From: Nocardioides sp. SR21
GTDB lineage: Bacteria; Actinomycetota; Actinomycetes; Propionibacteriales; Nocardioidaceae
DNA length: 64,000 bases
Direction of reading: 5' to 3'
NCBI RefSeq assembly: GCF_022761125.1
Contig: NZ_JAKWJR010000004.1
Span: forward strand, 62,001 to 126,000
In this document: positions 14,705-26,542 of the stretch, piece by piece
How positions within the stretch are numbered: the first letter of the stretch is position 1
How the letters are laid out: every line of letters begins with the position of its first letter
The notes under the pieces: generated by a model
Databases searched by the model: none
Told to the model about the DNA's origin: nothing
The model's input: only the letters and a program-made list of their open reading frames with translations
Position numbers and translations under genes: made by a program

Positions 14705-15598
14705 GTGCGTGTCGCGGCGGTGGTGGTCACCTTCAACCGGCTCGAGCTGCTGCAGCGGCTGCTCGAGCGCCTGGGTGACGTCGCCGAGCTGACCGAGGTC
14801 CTCGTCGTCGACAACGCGTCGACCGACGGCACGGGGGAGTGGCTGGCCGGCCAGGGCGGGAGCGTCCACGCCCGCACGCTCACCGAGAACCGTGGCGGCG
14901 CCGGCGGGTTCCACGACGGTCTCGCGTGGGCGATGGAGCGCGGCGCCGACCTCGTGTGGCTGATGGACGACGACGGGCTGCCCGACGCGGGCTGCCTGGC
15001 GACCCTGCTGGAGCACGACGACCTCGACTTCTGGGGGCCGCTGGTCGTCGACGAGGCGCAGCCGGACCGGCTGGTGTTCCCGATCCGGCTCCCCGGCGGT
15101 ACGTCGGTGGTGCACCGGCTGGCCGACGTGGAGGCGGCTGCCCGGAACGGGCGCATCGACGACATCGTGATCCCGTTCAACGGCGTGCTGGTGACCCGGG
15201 AGCTGGTCGAGCGGATCGGGCTGCCGCGCGCGGAGTTCTTCATCTGGGGCGACGACCACGAGTACCGGCTGCGGGCCGAGGCGGCGGGGGCGCGGATCGC
15301 CACGATCGTGGGCGCGCAGGTCCGGCACCCGTCCGTGGGCGACCTCGGGACGCCGATGATGTTCGGGCGGACGACGTACAACCACAGCCCGAGCGAGCTC
15401 AAGGCCTACTGCATGGCCCGCAACAACACCGTGAACCTGCGCGACTACCGCGGCTGGCCGCACGTGCTGATGTTCTGGGCGAAGACCATCTGGTTCTACC
15501 TGTTCACCCGGCGCCAGCCCGGCCGGATCGCGCTCAGCGCGCGCGGTGCGTACGCCGGACTGCGCGGCGACTTCACCGGGCACAGGAGGTTCCTGTGA
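14705..15598 (+). CDS. Family 2 glycosyltransferase, GlfT1-like
   Basis: A 297-aa GT-A enzyme: MRVAAVVVTFNRLELLQRLL at the N-terminus, nucleotide-binding VVDNASTDGT, the metal-binding MDDD (D88-D90) and an acidic WGDDHEYRL at 181-189 where the catalytic base is expected. This pattern (GxxGGFxxG, DDD, WGDDxE) is typical of the GlfT1/rhamnosyl-galactofuranosyl group that starts galactan chains. It begins an overlapping operon with a second GT2, glf and glfT2, so UDP-galactofuranose as donor is likely but not shown. The GTG at 14705 is chosen from homology length and the -10 hexamer just upstream. Stop overlaps the next gene by 4 bp. Confidence 0.85.
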   Translation: MRVAAVVVTFNRLELLQRLLERLGDVAELTEVLVVDNASTDGTGEWLAGQGGSVHARTLTENRGGAGGFHDGLAWAMERGADLVWLMDDDGLPDAGCLATLLEHDDLDFWGPLVVDEAQPDRLVFPIRLPGGTSVVHRLADVEAAARNGRIDDIVIPFNGVLVTRELVERIGLPRAEFFIWGDDHEYRLRAEAAGARIATIVGAQVRHPSVGDLGTPMMFGRTTYNHSPSELKAYCMARNNTVNLRDYRGWPHVLMFWAKTIWFYLFTRRQPGRIALSARGAYAGLRGDFTGHRRFL

Positions 15599-16494
15599 CC
15601 GAGACCGTCGCGGTCGTCGTCGTGACCTACAACCGCGCCGACCTGCTCGAGCGGATGCTGGCCGGCCTGCAGGCGCTGGACCGGCAGCCGGACGCCGTGA
15701 TCGTCGTCGACAACGCCAGCTCCGACCACACCTCCGAGGTGCTCGCGGCGGCGACCAATCCCGGTCTCGACGTGATCCGCACCGCCGACAACCTCGGCGG
15801 TGCTGGGGGCTTCCAGGTCGGGGTGCGGGCGGCGTACGACGGCGGCTTCGACCGGATCTGGCTGATGGACGACGACGTCGTCCCCGCGCCGGACTGCCTC
15901 GACGTGCTGCTCGCCCAGGACGAGCCCTGCCTCACCGCGGTCCGCGAGGACCTGCGCGGGCGCCTGGTCGAGAAGGCCGCGACCCGCTTCGACCTGCGCA
16001 ACCCGCTGGCGATCCGGCCCAAGACCGAGTCGGTCGAGTCCAGGTACGGCACCCGGGCGGCGATGCCGGCGCGGGTCGAGGTGCAGAACGTCGCCTTCGA
16101 GGGCTTCATGGTCCGCCGCGAGGTCGTGGCCGCGATCGGCCTGCCCGACCCGACGTACTTCATCTTCTACGACGACGTCGACTACGCGGTCCGCGCCCAG
16201 CGCGCCGGCTACCGCATCTGGGCGGTGCGTGACGCCGTCCTGGTCCGCCAGCTCGACTTCGACCAGCAGCACGACCTGAGCGGCTGGAAGGGGTACTACA
16301 TGTACCGCAACCTGTTCGTCGTGCACCTGCGGTACGGCGAGAACGCGCTGGTCAGGCTCAAGCCGTGGCTCGTGACGGTCGCCGTCGTGCTGCTCAGCCC
16401 GGCCCGCGGGGGACGCGCCGAGGCGAGCAATGTGATCCGCGCCATGCGCGACGCGCGGGGAATGCGGGTCGGACCGTCTCGATCCGTAGACTGA
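15595..16494 (+). CDS. Family 2 glycosyltransferase, GlfT1-like (second copy)
   Basis: A 299-aa GT-A enzyme related to its neighbour: VAVVVVTYNRADLLERMLAG, VVDNASSDHT, NLGGAGGF, MDDD at residues 92-94, and YDDVDYAVRAQRAGY starting at about residue 192. A C-terminal hydrophobic stretch (LKPWLVTVAVVLLSPA) may bind the membrane. The GTG at 15595 overlaps the upstream TGA (GTGA) and follows AGGAGG closely. Two GlfT1-like enzymes side by side could add successive first residues to the lipid-linked primer, or one could branch the polymer. Donor and acceptor are inferred from the adjacent glf and glfT2 genes. Confidence 0.85.
   Translation: MTETVAVVVVTYNRADLLERMLAGLQALDRQPDAVIVVDNASSDHTSEVLAAATNPGLDVIRTADNLGGAGGFQVGVRAAYDGGFDRIWLMDDDVVPAPDCLDVLLAQDEPCLTAVREDLRGRLVEKAATRFDLRNPLAIRPKTESVESRYGTRAAMPARVEVQNVAFEGFMVRREVVAAIGLPDPTYFIFYDDVDYAVRAQRAGYRIWAVRDAVLVRQLDFDQQHDLSGWKGYYMYRNLFVVHLRYGENALVRLKPWLVTVAVVLLSPARGGRAEASNVIRAMRDARGMRVGPSRSVD
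16487..16492 (+). promoter_or_regulatory. -10 hexamer TAGACT before glf
   Basis: TAGACT ends 8 nt before the GTG of glf and overlaps the last codons and stop of the upstream gene. It may provide an internal, leaderless promoter for glf and the genes behind it. Confidence 0.35.
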
Positions 16495-19722
<3,228 letters not shown>

Positions 19723-19730
<8 letters not shown>

Positions 19731-20604
19731 GGCGGGTCGACAGCACCTCGTCGACGCACCGCTGGTCTCGCCGGCGCCCAAGGCCGGGCTGATCGACGTC
19801 TTCCGGCGTCGGTACCTGCTCCGCATGCTGGTCCAGCGCGAGATCAGCGCGCGCTACCAGGGCTCGTTCCTCGGCCTGCTCTGGTCCTACATCAACCCGC
19901 TGTCGCAGCTGTTCATCTACTGGTTCGTGATGGGCAAGATCATGAACCGCGGGACCGAGAACTTCGCGATCCACGTGTTCTGTGGCCTGATCATCGTCCA
20001 GTTCTTCATCGAGACGTTCAACGCCGGCACCCGCTCGATCGTGCGGAACAAGGGTCTCGTGCAGAAGATGGCCGTCCCGCGGGAGATGTTCCCCGTCGCC
20101 TCGATGCTCGTGTCCTTCTACCACATGGGCCCGCAGCTGGTGATCCTCACGATCATCTCGCTGATCTCCGGCTGGACGCCGAACCCCGAGTACCTCGCCG
20201 GCGTCGTCCTGGCGATGATGATCATCGCCCTGCTCGGCACCTCGCTCGCGCTGATGTTCAGCGTCGCCAACGTCTTCCTGCGCGACGTCAGCAGCTTCGT
20301 CTCGATCCTGACGAACTTCGTGCGCTTCGGCGTCCCGATGATCTACCCGTACATCCTGGTCGACGCCCGCTTCGGCTGGTTCGCGCAGTTCTACCTGCTC
20401 AACCCGATCGCGGACGCCGTGCTCCTCATGCAGCAGGCGTTCTGGGTCGGTACGACGAACGACCCGGAGCTCATCCACGCGACCCACATCCCGGGCAACC
20501 TGTGGGCGTTCAGCTTCCTGGCGCTCGGCGTCTCGGCGGTGATGCTGCTGCTGGGGCAGTACATCTTCAAGCGGTTCGAGAACCGGATCCCGGAGCGCCT
20601 CTGA
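19723..20604 (+). CDS. wzm: ABC-2 type polysaccharide export permease (Wzm)
   Basis: A 293-aa inner-membrane protein with about six transmembrane helices. It has the family N-terminal amphipathic part (RRRYLLRMLVQREISARYQG, then SFLGLLWSYINPLSQLFIYW) and the conserved AVPREMFPVASMLVS and NVFLRDVSSFV elements. With the ATPase encoded next it would export a lipid-linked polysaccharide, here most likely the galactofuranan. The ATG at 19723 lies within the glfT2 coding end (8-bp overlap). Similar to Rv3783 in M. tuberculosis. Confidence 0.93.
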
Positions 20605-21383
20605 TGACCTACCCGCCGAGCACCTCGATCGTGGTCGAGGACGTCACCAAGTCGTTCACGCTGCGCTACCACCGCACGCTGAAGCAGATGACCGTCGCCA
20701 AGATGCGCGGCCAGGAGATCAGCAACGAGTTCAACGCGCTCGACGGCGTCTCCTTCACCGTCGAGCAGGGCGAGTCGATCGGCCTGATGGGCCTGAACGG
20801 CTCCGGCAAGAGCACGCTGCTGAAGCTGATCAACGGCGTGATGCGGCCCGACGGGGGACAGGTGCTCACCCGCGGCCGGATCTCCGGCCTGATCGCCACC
20901 GGCGCCGGCTTCCACCCGCAGCTCACCGGCCGGGAGAACGTCTTCCTCAACGCGGCCGTCCTCGGCATGAGCGACGCCGAGACCCGCCGCAAGTTCGACG
21001 ACATCGCGGACTTCGCCGACCTCGGCAAGTTCCTCGACTCCCCGGTCGGCCACTACTCCTCGGGCATGACCGCCCGCCTCGGCTTCTCGGTCGCGATCCA
21101 CGTCGACTCCGACATCTTCCTCGCCGACGAGGTGCTCGCGGTGGGGGACAAGCCCTTCAAGAAGAAGTGCCTGGAGAAGATGCAGGAGATCCGCGACGGC
21201 GGCCGCACGCTCTTCTACGTCAGCCACGCCGCAGGCGCGGTCCGCCGGATGTGCGACCGCGTGCTCGTGCTCGAGAAGGGCAAGCTCGCCTTCGACGGCG
21301 GCGTCGACGAGGGCATCAAGTTCGTGAAGTACGACGGCGGGCCTGACGAGGAAGAGAACGTCGACGACGAGCAGGGGATCTGA
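20604..21383 (+). CDS. wzt: ABC polysaccharide exporter ATPase (Wzt)
   Basis: A 259-aa ABC ATPase of the KpsT/Wzt type. Walker A is GLNGSGKST (63-71), the signature is YSSGMTARLGF, and Walker B runs DSDIFLADEVLAVGD. It lacks the C-terminal carbohydrate-recognition domain found in long Wzt proteins, so polymer selection must depend on the permease or lipid carrier, as in Rv3781. Start ATG shares one base with the upstream TGA. The acidic tail (GGPDEEENVDDEQGI) is unusual for the family. Last gene of the operon that starts at 14705; a large inverted repeat follows. Confidence 0.93.
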   Translation: MTYPPSTSIVVEDVTKSFTLRYHRTLKQMTVAKMRGQEISNEFNALDGVSFTVEQGESIGLMGLNGSGKSTLLKLINGVMRPDGGQVLTRGRISGLIATGAGFHPQLTGRENVFLNAAVLGMSDAETRRKFDDIADFADLGKFLDSPVGHYSSGMTARLGFSVAIHVDSDIFLADEVLAVGDKPFKKKCLEKMQEIRDGGRTLFYVSHAAGAVRRMCDRVLVLEKGKLAFDGGVDEGIKFVKYDGGPDEEENVDDEQGI

Positions 21384-21431
21384 GCTGCCTTGCGGGCCGA
21401 GCGGAGCTCGGATCGGAAGACGCTGCAGCCA

Positions 21432-21596
21432 GGTCGAGTAGCGGCGCGAGCGAGGGACGAGCTCGCGACCCGCGTACCGAGACTGAGTCGTGTCCGCGGT
21501 CAGTTCTCTGCAGCCGTGGCCGTTGTGTCTCCTGAGCGGACTGGGTCTCGATACGCCGGTCGCGGCCTCGTTCCTCGGCCGCGCGGCTACTCGACC
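21432..21596. repeat. Dispersed palindromic repeat, complete inverted pair
   Basis: Two inverted half units of about 52 bp: 21432-21483 (GGTCGAGTAGCGGCGCGAGC ... CGCGTACCGAGAC) and 21545-21596 (GTCTCGATACGCCGGTCGCG ... GCGGCTACTCGACC), separated by about 60 bp. It follows the wzt stop by 48 nt and may end the operon transcript. With 21384-21431 and the stretch to 21641 it leaves no room for a gene. Confidence 0.75.
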
Positions 21597-21641
21597 TCGC
21601 CGCGGTCACCGGTCCGCGCAGGCTCGGCCCGGTGGCAGCAG

Positions 21642-21777
21642 AAACTACACGCGTGAAGTTTCTTGACAAATCTCGAGATCATCGGCGTGTCGAGTAGAAA
21701 TTACACTCTTGTAGTTACTCACGAACTCTTCCGTGGTCGCTGTGACTCGTGTGAAAGTTGCGCTCTCGTGTGAACTT
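21642..21777 (+). promoter_or_regulatory. AT-rich upstream region of the amidase with four related sites
   Basis: Unusually A+T-rich for this genome. Four related elements occur: AAACTACACGCGTGAAGTTT (21642-21661, a palindrome with one mismatched pair), AAATTACACTCTTGTAGTTA (21698-21717), CGTGTGAAAGTT (21748-21759) and CGTGTGAACTTC (21767-21778). TTGACA at 21663-21668 and TACACT at 21702-21707 are possible promoter hexamers, but their spacing does not fit one sigma-70 promoter. This looks like a multi-site operator; the regulator is unknown. Confidence 0.45.
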
Positions 21778-21800
21778 CCCCCACACATGGAGAACGACCA

Positions 21801-24650
21801 ATGCCTCCCAGCAAGACCAGCTTCGTCACCGGCTGCCAGCAGATCCTGGCGCTCGGTGTCGTGCTCGCCGCACTCGCGCCGGCCGCGAGCGTCGTCAGCC
21901 TCGACGTCGTCCGTGAGACCCCCGGCACCGCTCCGTCGACCGTGGTCCAGGGCGACCTGGCCGCGTACACGCGGGTCGCCCGCCAGACGACGAAGGTGCC
22001 GACCGCGCCGGTCGACCCGATCGTCGACGAGTACGCGCTCACCGCCCCCGCGACGCCGGGCAACGCCCGAGGCAAGGTCGGCGCGCTGCCGAAGACCGTC
22101 ACCAGCGCCCCCGAGGACGTCACGGGCTTCGGCGCCGTCGGCGTGACCTGGGCGCACGGGAGTGCGGAGGTCGAGGAGTCGGAGATCTCCTTCGAGGTGC
22201 GCACGATCACCGACGGGACCTGGAGCGACTGGACCGAGCTCGAGTACCACGACGACCACGGCCCCGACGCGGACAGCGCGGAGGCGCGGCACGCCCGCCC
22301 CGGCACCGACCCGCTGCTCGTCGGCAAGGTCGACCAGGTGCAGGTCCGCGTGGCCGGCACCGAGGCGCTGCCGGGCGACATGAAGCTCGCGGTCATCGAC
22401 CCGGGCAAGGAGACCCAGACCGCCGAGGAGCGCCCGGCGCTCGACACGACGGCGATGGACGGTACGCCGGGCGACGCGGTCGCCCTTCCGGCCGCGGAGG
22501 TCGAGGGCGAGGAGCCCGAGGGTGACGAGCCCGAGGGCGAGATCGAGCTGTCGGCGGCGACGTACACGCCCAAGCCGCAGATCTTCTCCCGCTCGCAGTG
22601 GGGCGCCGACGAGAGCATGCGCGAGAAGAGCTCGCTGCACTACTACGAGGTGCACGCCGGCTTCGTCCACCACACGGTGAACGCCAACAACTACACGCGC
22701 CGCGAGGTGCCCGGGCTGCTGCGCAGCATCTACGCGTACCACACGCAGTCGCGCGGCTGGTCCGACATCGGCTACAACTTCCTCGTCGACCGCTTCGGCC
22801 GCATCTGGGAGGGCCGGTACGGCGGTGTCGACCGCCCGGTCGTCGGCGCGCACACGCTGAACTACAACGACTACTCGTTCGCGATGTCGGCGATCGGCAA
22901 CTTCGAGCTGGTCCAGCCGTCGAAGGCGATGATCCAGGCGTACGGCGCGCTGTTCGCGTGGAAGCTCTCGCTGCACGGCGTCGCCGCCTCCTCGACCAAG
23001 CAGTGGGTCGGCTCGAAGGACTTCCCGGCGATCAACGGCCACCGCGACGCCGCGTCCACCGCGTGCCCGGGCAAGTACCTCTACGCCAAGATCCCCGAGA
23101 TCCGGAAGCTCGCCGCGGAGGCGCAGCGCGGCTGGGACGGGCGCGAGCTCGAGTCCAACCTCGCGGGCACCCCGCATCCCGACCTGGTGGTCCGGCGCGC
23201 CAGCGACGGCAAGGGCTACATCATCCCGACCGGCGGCCTGACCGCGTTCGCCCCGGGTGTGTCCGCGCTGGCCGACGTCGACGAGGCCCAGATCGCGGTC
23301 GCGTCCCCGGACCTGACCGGCGACGGCGTCGGCGACCTGCTGATCCGCGGTGGCGGCGGCTCGGCCGTGGTCCGGCCCGGCACCGACACCGGCACGTTCG
23401 GCGCCAGCATCAAGCCGACCAAGGCGTTCAGCGGCCGTGACCTCATCACCGCCGTCGGCGACCTCAACGGCGACAGCCGCAACGACCTCGTCGCCCGCTA
23501 CACCGCGACCGGCCGGCTCGACGTCTACCTCGGCCGCGGCGACGGCACGTTCCGCCTCAAGAAGCAGGGCACGACCTGGGCCGGCTACACGCTGCTCGTC
23601 GGACCCGGCGACGCGAACGGCGACGGCAAGACGGACCTCCTGGCGCGGGACAAGGCCGGCGCGATGTGGCTGTTCCCCGGCACCGGCAAGGGCGGCTTCG
23701 GCGAGGCGGTCTCGGTCTCGGGCAACTGGAAGCAGTACTCCGCGATCACCGGCGTCGGCGACTTCAACCAGGACGGCCGCTCCGACCTGTTCGTCCGCAG
23801 CACGTCGTCGAAGTACGGCTACGTGCTGCCCTCCAACGGCAACGGCAGCTACGGACACGCGCTCGGCCCGGTCACCCGGCTCGCCGTCGTGGGCGACCTG
23901 GTCGGCGCGACCAGCATGACCGGCGCCGGCGCCCCGGACCTCGTGACCCGCAGCGGCGCCCGGATCTCGGTGCTGCCCAACAGCGGCACGTACGAGACCG
24001 GCCGGCCGATCGCCACCGGCGCCGACTTCCGCCGGATGAACCAGGTCCTCAACGCGGGCGACTGGGACCGCGACGGCTTCGGCGACGTGATCGCCCGCCA
24101 CAAGTCGACCGGCGCGCTGTTCCTCTGGCGCGGCGACGGCACCGGCAAGCTCGCGGCGCCGGTCAAGCTCGCCACCGGGTTCGGCAAGGTGGCGCTGCTC
24201 GCGGCGGTCGGCGACATGACCGGCGACGGCTTCCCGGACCTGATGGGCCAGCCGTCGGGCAGCTCCATGCGGATCTACCCGGGTCGCGGCCTGTCCGGGC
24301 TGGGCACGTCGTACGTCGCCTTCAGCCGGATCGAGGCGGCCCGCCAGATCGGCGTCGGCCGGTGGAACGCCGACGGCGCGCCGGACTCGCTGTTCCGCGT
24401 CGGCTCGAAGCTCTCGCTGTACCCGGGCAACGGCCCGGGCGGCCTGACGCGGCCGAAGAGCCTGGGCGCGAACCTCGCGCAGTACGACTGGGTGATCGGC
24501 GTCAGCGACGCGACGCTCACCGGCCACGCGGACGTGATCGTCCGCGAGAAGGCCACCGGCGACCTGTGGCTGCTCCAGGGGACGTCGACCGGCTTCCTGC
24601 CGCGCCGCTTCCTCGCCGAGGGGATGGGGGTCTACGACCTGGCTGGCTGA
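21801..24650 (+). CDS. Secreted N-acetylmuramoyl-L-alanine amidase (PGRP) with FG-GAP repeats
   Basis: A 949-aa secreted protein. A signal peptide (about residues 1-30) is followed by a variable region with an acidic repeat (EGEEPEGDEPEGE), then a PGRP/amidase_2 domain (about 255-440): RSQWGADE, FVHHTVNANNYT with H290, FLVDRFGRIWEGRYGGVD, and NGHRDAASTACPG with H414 and C422 as the other likely zinc ligands. The last 480 residues form about seven FG-GAP/VCBS repeats (for example DLTGDGVGDLL, DANGDGKTDLLAR, DFNQDGRSDLFVR), probably a calcium-binding beta-propeller. It would cleave the stem peptide from muramic acid. The start at ATG 21801 has only a weak AGAACGA upstream. Transcribed alone. 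Confidence 0.92.
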   Translation: MPPSKTSFVTGCQQILALGVVLAALAPAASVVSLDVVRETPGTAPSTVVQGDLAAYTRVARQTTKVPTAPVDPIVDEYALTAPATPGNARGKVGALPKTVTSAPEDVTGFGAVGVTWAHGSAEVEESEISFEVRTITDGTWSDWTELEYHDDHGPDADSAEARHARPGTDPLLVGKVDQVQVRVAGTEALPGDMKLAVIDPGKETQTAEERPALDTTAMDGTPGDAVALPAAEVEGEEPEGDEPEGEIELSAATYTPKPQIFSRSQWGADESMREKSSLHYYEVHAGFVHHTVNANNYTRREVPGLLRSIYAYHTQSRGWSDIGYNFLVDRFGRIWEGRYGGVDRPVVGAHTLNYNDYSFAMSAIGNFELVQPSKAMIQAYGALFAWKLSLHGVAASSTKQWVGSKDFPAINGHRDAASTACPGKYLYAKIPEIRKLAAEAQRGWDGRELESNLAGTPHPDLVVRRASDGKGYIIPTGGLTAFAPGVSALADVDEAQIAVASPDLTGDGVGDLLIRGGGGSAVVRPGTDTGTFGASIKPTKAFSGRDLITAVGDLNGDSRNDLVARYTATGRLDVYLGRGDGTFRLKKQGTTWAGYTLLVGPGDANGDGKTDLLARDKAGAMWLFPGTGKGGFGEAVSVSGNWKQYSAITGVGDFNQDGRSDLFVRSTSSKYGYVLPSNGNGSYGHALGPVTRLAVVGDLVGATSMTGAGAPDLVTRSGARISVLPNSGTYETGRPIATGADFRRMNQVLNAGDWDRDGFGDVIARHKSTGALFLWRGDGTGKLAAPVKLATGFGKVALLAAVGDMTGDGFPDLMGQPSGSSMRIYPGRGLSGLGTSYVAFSRIEAARQIGVGRWNADGAPDSLFRVGSKLSLYPGNGPGGLTRPKSLGANLAQYDWVIGVSDATLTGHADVIVREKATGDLWLLQGTSTGFLPRRFLAEGMGVYDLAG

Positions 24651-24670
24651 GAAGCCCGAGGACTGGCTGG

Positions 24671-24690
24671 TTCCCTCGTGATCAAGGGAA
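24671..24690. terminator. Weak hairpin at the end of the amidase gene
   Basis: TTCCCT pairs with AGGGAA around an 8-nt loop. It overlaps the 3' end of the convergent gene, so it could serve both strands. The stem is short. Confidence 0.3.
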
Positions 24691-25395
24691 GCGGGCCGTG
24701 ACGCGCTCGGCGACAGCTGTCGCTTCGAGACGCCCCGGCCCGGCGTGGGTGACCAGGACCAGCGAGCCGCCGCGAACGAGCGGCTCGGTGAAGGTGGCGA
24801 TACCTGGTGGGGAAGCCGGGTTCGCCTCCGAGAGGAGGCGGCCGCCGTCGGTGAGGAGGCTCCCGGCGGCGGCCGCTCTCCACAGGTCTCCCTGGGTGGT
24901 CCCCGGCAGTGCCAGGTCGTCCGGCCCCGGCGGGTCGTACGCCGCGAACGCGTCCGGCTGCGACCAGACCTCGACGCCGACGTCGTGGACGCCGGCCGGC
25001 AGCGGGTCGGCGAAGCGCACGCCCAGCGGCAGCAGCGAGCACGCCAGCACCGGGACGTCGTCGGCCAGGGGCGCCCAGCGCTCCAGGCCGTCCGGGCCGC
25101 ACACGACGGCGTCCGGGGCTGACCCCTCCGAGTCGTCCACCACCAGGCCGACGGACCACGCGGCGCCCAGGAACACCGGTCCGAGCCAGTGCGCCGGCAG
25201 GTCGACGCACAGCGTCTGGCCGCGCTCGAGGTCGTACTCCTCGACGAGGAGGCTGGACACCTTCGCGACCCAGTTCGCGTACGTCGTCACGGACAGCTCG
25301 ACCCGCTCGCCGGTCGCGTCGTCGTAGAACGTGACGAACGGCCGGCCGGCATCGGACCTCAGCTGGCGAGTCAGGACCTCGGAGAACGTCTGCAC
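24682..25395 (-). CDS. TIGR03089 family protein
   Basis: A 237-aa protein of the actinobacterial TIGR03089 family. It resembles the N-terminal lobe of AMP-forming acyl-CoA synthetases: FVTFYDDATGERVELSVTTY, NWVAKVSSLLVEEYDLERGQ, LPAHWLGPVFLGAAWSVG. It is far too short for a full adenylating enzyme and lacks the ATP-binding P-loop and C-terminal lobe, so catalysis is doubtful. GTG start. Only 17 bp separate it from the divergent guanylyltransferase gene, so the two promoters must overlap. Function unknown. Confidence 0.8.
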   Translation of the reverse strand: MQTFSEVLTRQLRSDAGRPFVTFYDDATGERVELSVTTYANWVAKVSSLLVEEYDLERGQTLCVDLPAHWLGPVFLGAAWSVGLVVDDSEGSAPDAVVCGPDGLERWAPLADDVPVLACSLLPLGVRFADPLPAGVHDVGVEVWSQPDAFAAYDPPGPDDLALPGTTQGDLWRAAAAGSLLTDGGRLLSEANPASPPGIATFTEPLVRGGSLVLVTHAGPGRLEATAVAERVTARFP

Positions 25396-25400
25396 GCCGC

Positions 25401-25406
25401 TAGCCT
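25401..25406 (+). promoter_or_regulatory. -10 hexamer TAGCCT for the guanylyltransferase gene
   Basis: TAGCCT lies 6 nt before the ATG at 25413, predicting a leaderless mRNA. The same TAGCCT-N6-ATG arrangement occurs at 39166 and 51628. Confidence 0.55.
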
Positions 25407-25412
25407 CGCAGC

Positions 25413-26483
25413 ATGTCCTCGATCGACCACTTCTGGGCCGTCATCCCGGCCGGCGGGGCGGGGACGCGGCTGTGGCCGCTGTCGCGCCAGACGTCGCCCA
25501 AGTTCCTCCACGACCTCACCGGGGGCGGTCGCACGCTGCTCCAGGACACCGTGGACCGGCTCGCGCCGCTCGCCGAGGACCGGTTCGTCGTGGTGACCGG
25601 ACGCGCCCACCGCCCGGCGGTCGTCGAGCAGCTCCCCGAGGTCGACGCGGGCTCGGTGCTCGCCGAGCCCTCCCCGCGCGACTCGATGGCCGCCATCGGG
25701 CTCGCCGCGGCGATCATCGAGCGCCAGGACCCCGACGCGGTGATGGGCTCCTTCGCCGCGGACCACGTGATCCCCGACCCGGGCGGCTTCGCGGACGCCG
25801 TCCGCCTCGCGGCCGAGGTCGCCCGCGACGACTGGCTGGTCACGCTCGGCATCGAGCCCGCCTTCCCCTCCTCGGCGTTCGGCTACATCCACCTCGGCGA
25901 CGAACTCGAGGGCCACCCCGGCGCGCGGACCGTCCAGGAGTTCGTGGAGAAGCCGTCGGTCGCGGTCGCCACGGAGTACGTCGCGACCGGCCGCTACCGC
26001 TGGAACGCCGGCATGTTCGTCGTCCGCCCGACCGTGCTGCTCGACCTGCTGCACCGGTGGCACCCGGCGTTCGCGGACGCGCTGCGCGCGATCGCCGCGG
26101 CCCCGGACCGGCTCGACGAGCTGTGGCCCGACCTGCCGAAGATCGCGCTGGACCACGCGATCGCCGAGCCCGCGGCCGACGCCGGCCGGGTCGCGTGCGT
26201 GCCGTCGTCGTTCCACTGGGAGGACATCGGCGACTTCGACTCGCTGGCCGCGCTGCTCGGTGGGGACACCGCCGTGCTCGGCGACGCGGGTGACGTGCTC
26301 GCCGTCGACAGCACCGGACTCGTGGTGCCGTCGTCCGGACGCGTCGTCGCGGTGATCGGGCTGGACGACGTGGTGGTCGTGGACACCCCGGACGCGCTCC
26401 TGGTCACCACCAGGGCGCGCGCCCAGGACGTCAAGCAGATCGTGAACGACCTGAAGGAGAGTGGTCGCACCGAGCTCACGTAG
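25413..26483 (+). CDS. Mannose-1-phosphate guanylyltransferase
   Basis: A 356-aa nucleotidyltransferase making GDP-mannose from mannose 1-phosphate and GTP. The signature PAGGAGTRLWPLSRQTSPK (residues 12-30) holds the GTP loop and the catalytic lysine. FAADHVIPD, FVEKPSVAVATEYVATGRYR, WNAGMFVVRP and SSFHWEDIGDFDSL follow in the order known for the family; the C-terminal half is the left-handed beta-helix-like part only, with no isomerase domain. It supplies GDP-mannose for wall and lipid mannosides together with manB (35464). Equivalent to Rv3264c. No ribosome site; leaderless start likely. Confidence 0.93.
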   Translation: MSSIDHFWAVIPAGGAGTRLWPLSRQTSPKFLHDLTGGGRTLLQDTVDRLAPLAEDRFVVVTGRAHRPAVVEQLPEVDAGSVLAEPSPRDSMAAIGLAAAIIERQDPDAVMGSFAADHVIPDPGGFADAVRLAAEVARDDWLVTLGIEPAFPSSAFGYIHLGDELEGHPGARTVQEFVEKPSVAVATEYVATGRYRWNAGMFVVRPTVLLDLLHRWHPAFADALRAIAAAPDRLDELWPDLPKIALDHAIAEPAADAGRVACVPSSFHWEDIGDFDSLAALLGGDTAVLGDAGDVLAVDSTGLVVPSSGRVVAVIGLDDVVVVDTPDALLVTTRARAQDVKQIVNDLKESGRTELT

Positions 26484-26512
26484 CGCGGCTCCTCGACCTG
26501 GCCCCTGGTCAT

Positions 26513-26534
26513 CTCTCCGAGCGAGCTCGGGGAG
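26513..26534. terminator. Bidirectional hairpin between convergent genes
   Basis: CTCTCCGAG pairs with CTCGGGGAG (one G-T pair) around CGAG, 30 nt after the guanylyltransferase stop and 9 nt before the stop of the convergent gene. Confidence 0.45.
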
Positions 26535-26542
26535 ACGGGGAC

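Noticed and set aside
21384..21800. c-di-AMP (ydaO) riboswitch before the wall amidase gene
   Set aside because: Such riboswitches often precede actinobacterial wall hydrolases, but the conserved core was not found; the region is repeats plus short operator-like sites.
24682..25395. Truncated acyl-CoA synthetase pseudogene
   Set aside because: The length matches the known TIGR03089 family, and the frame is intact, so it is a complete gene of that family and not a decayed enzyme.
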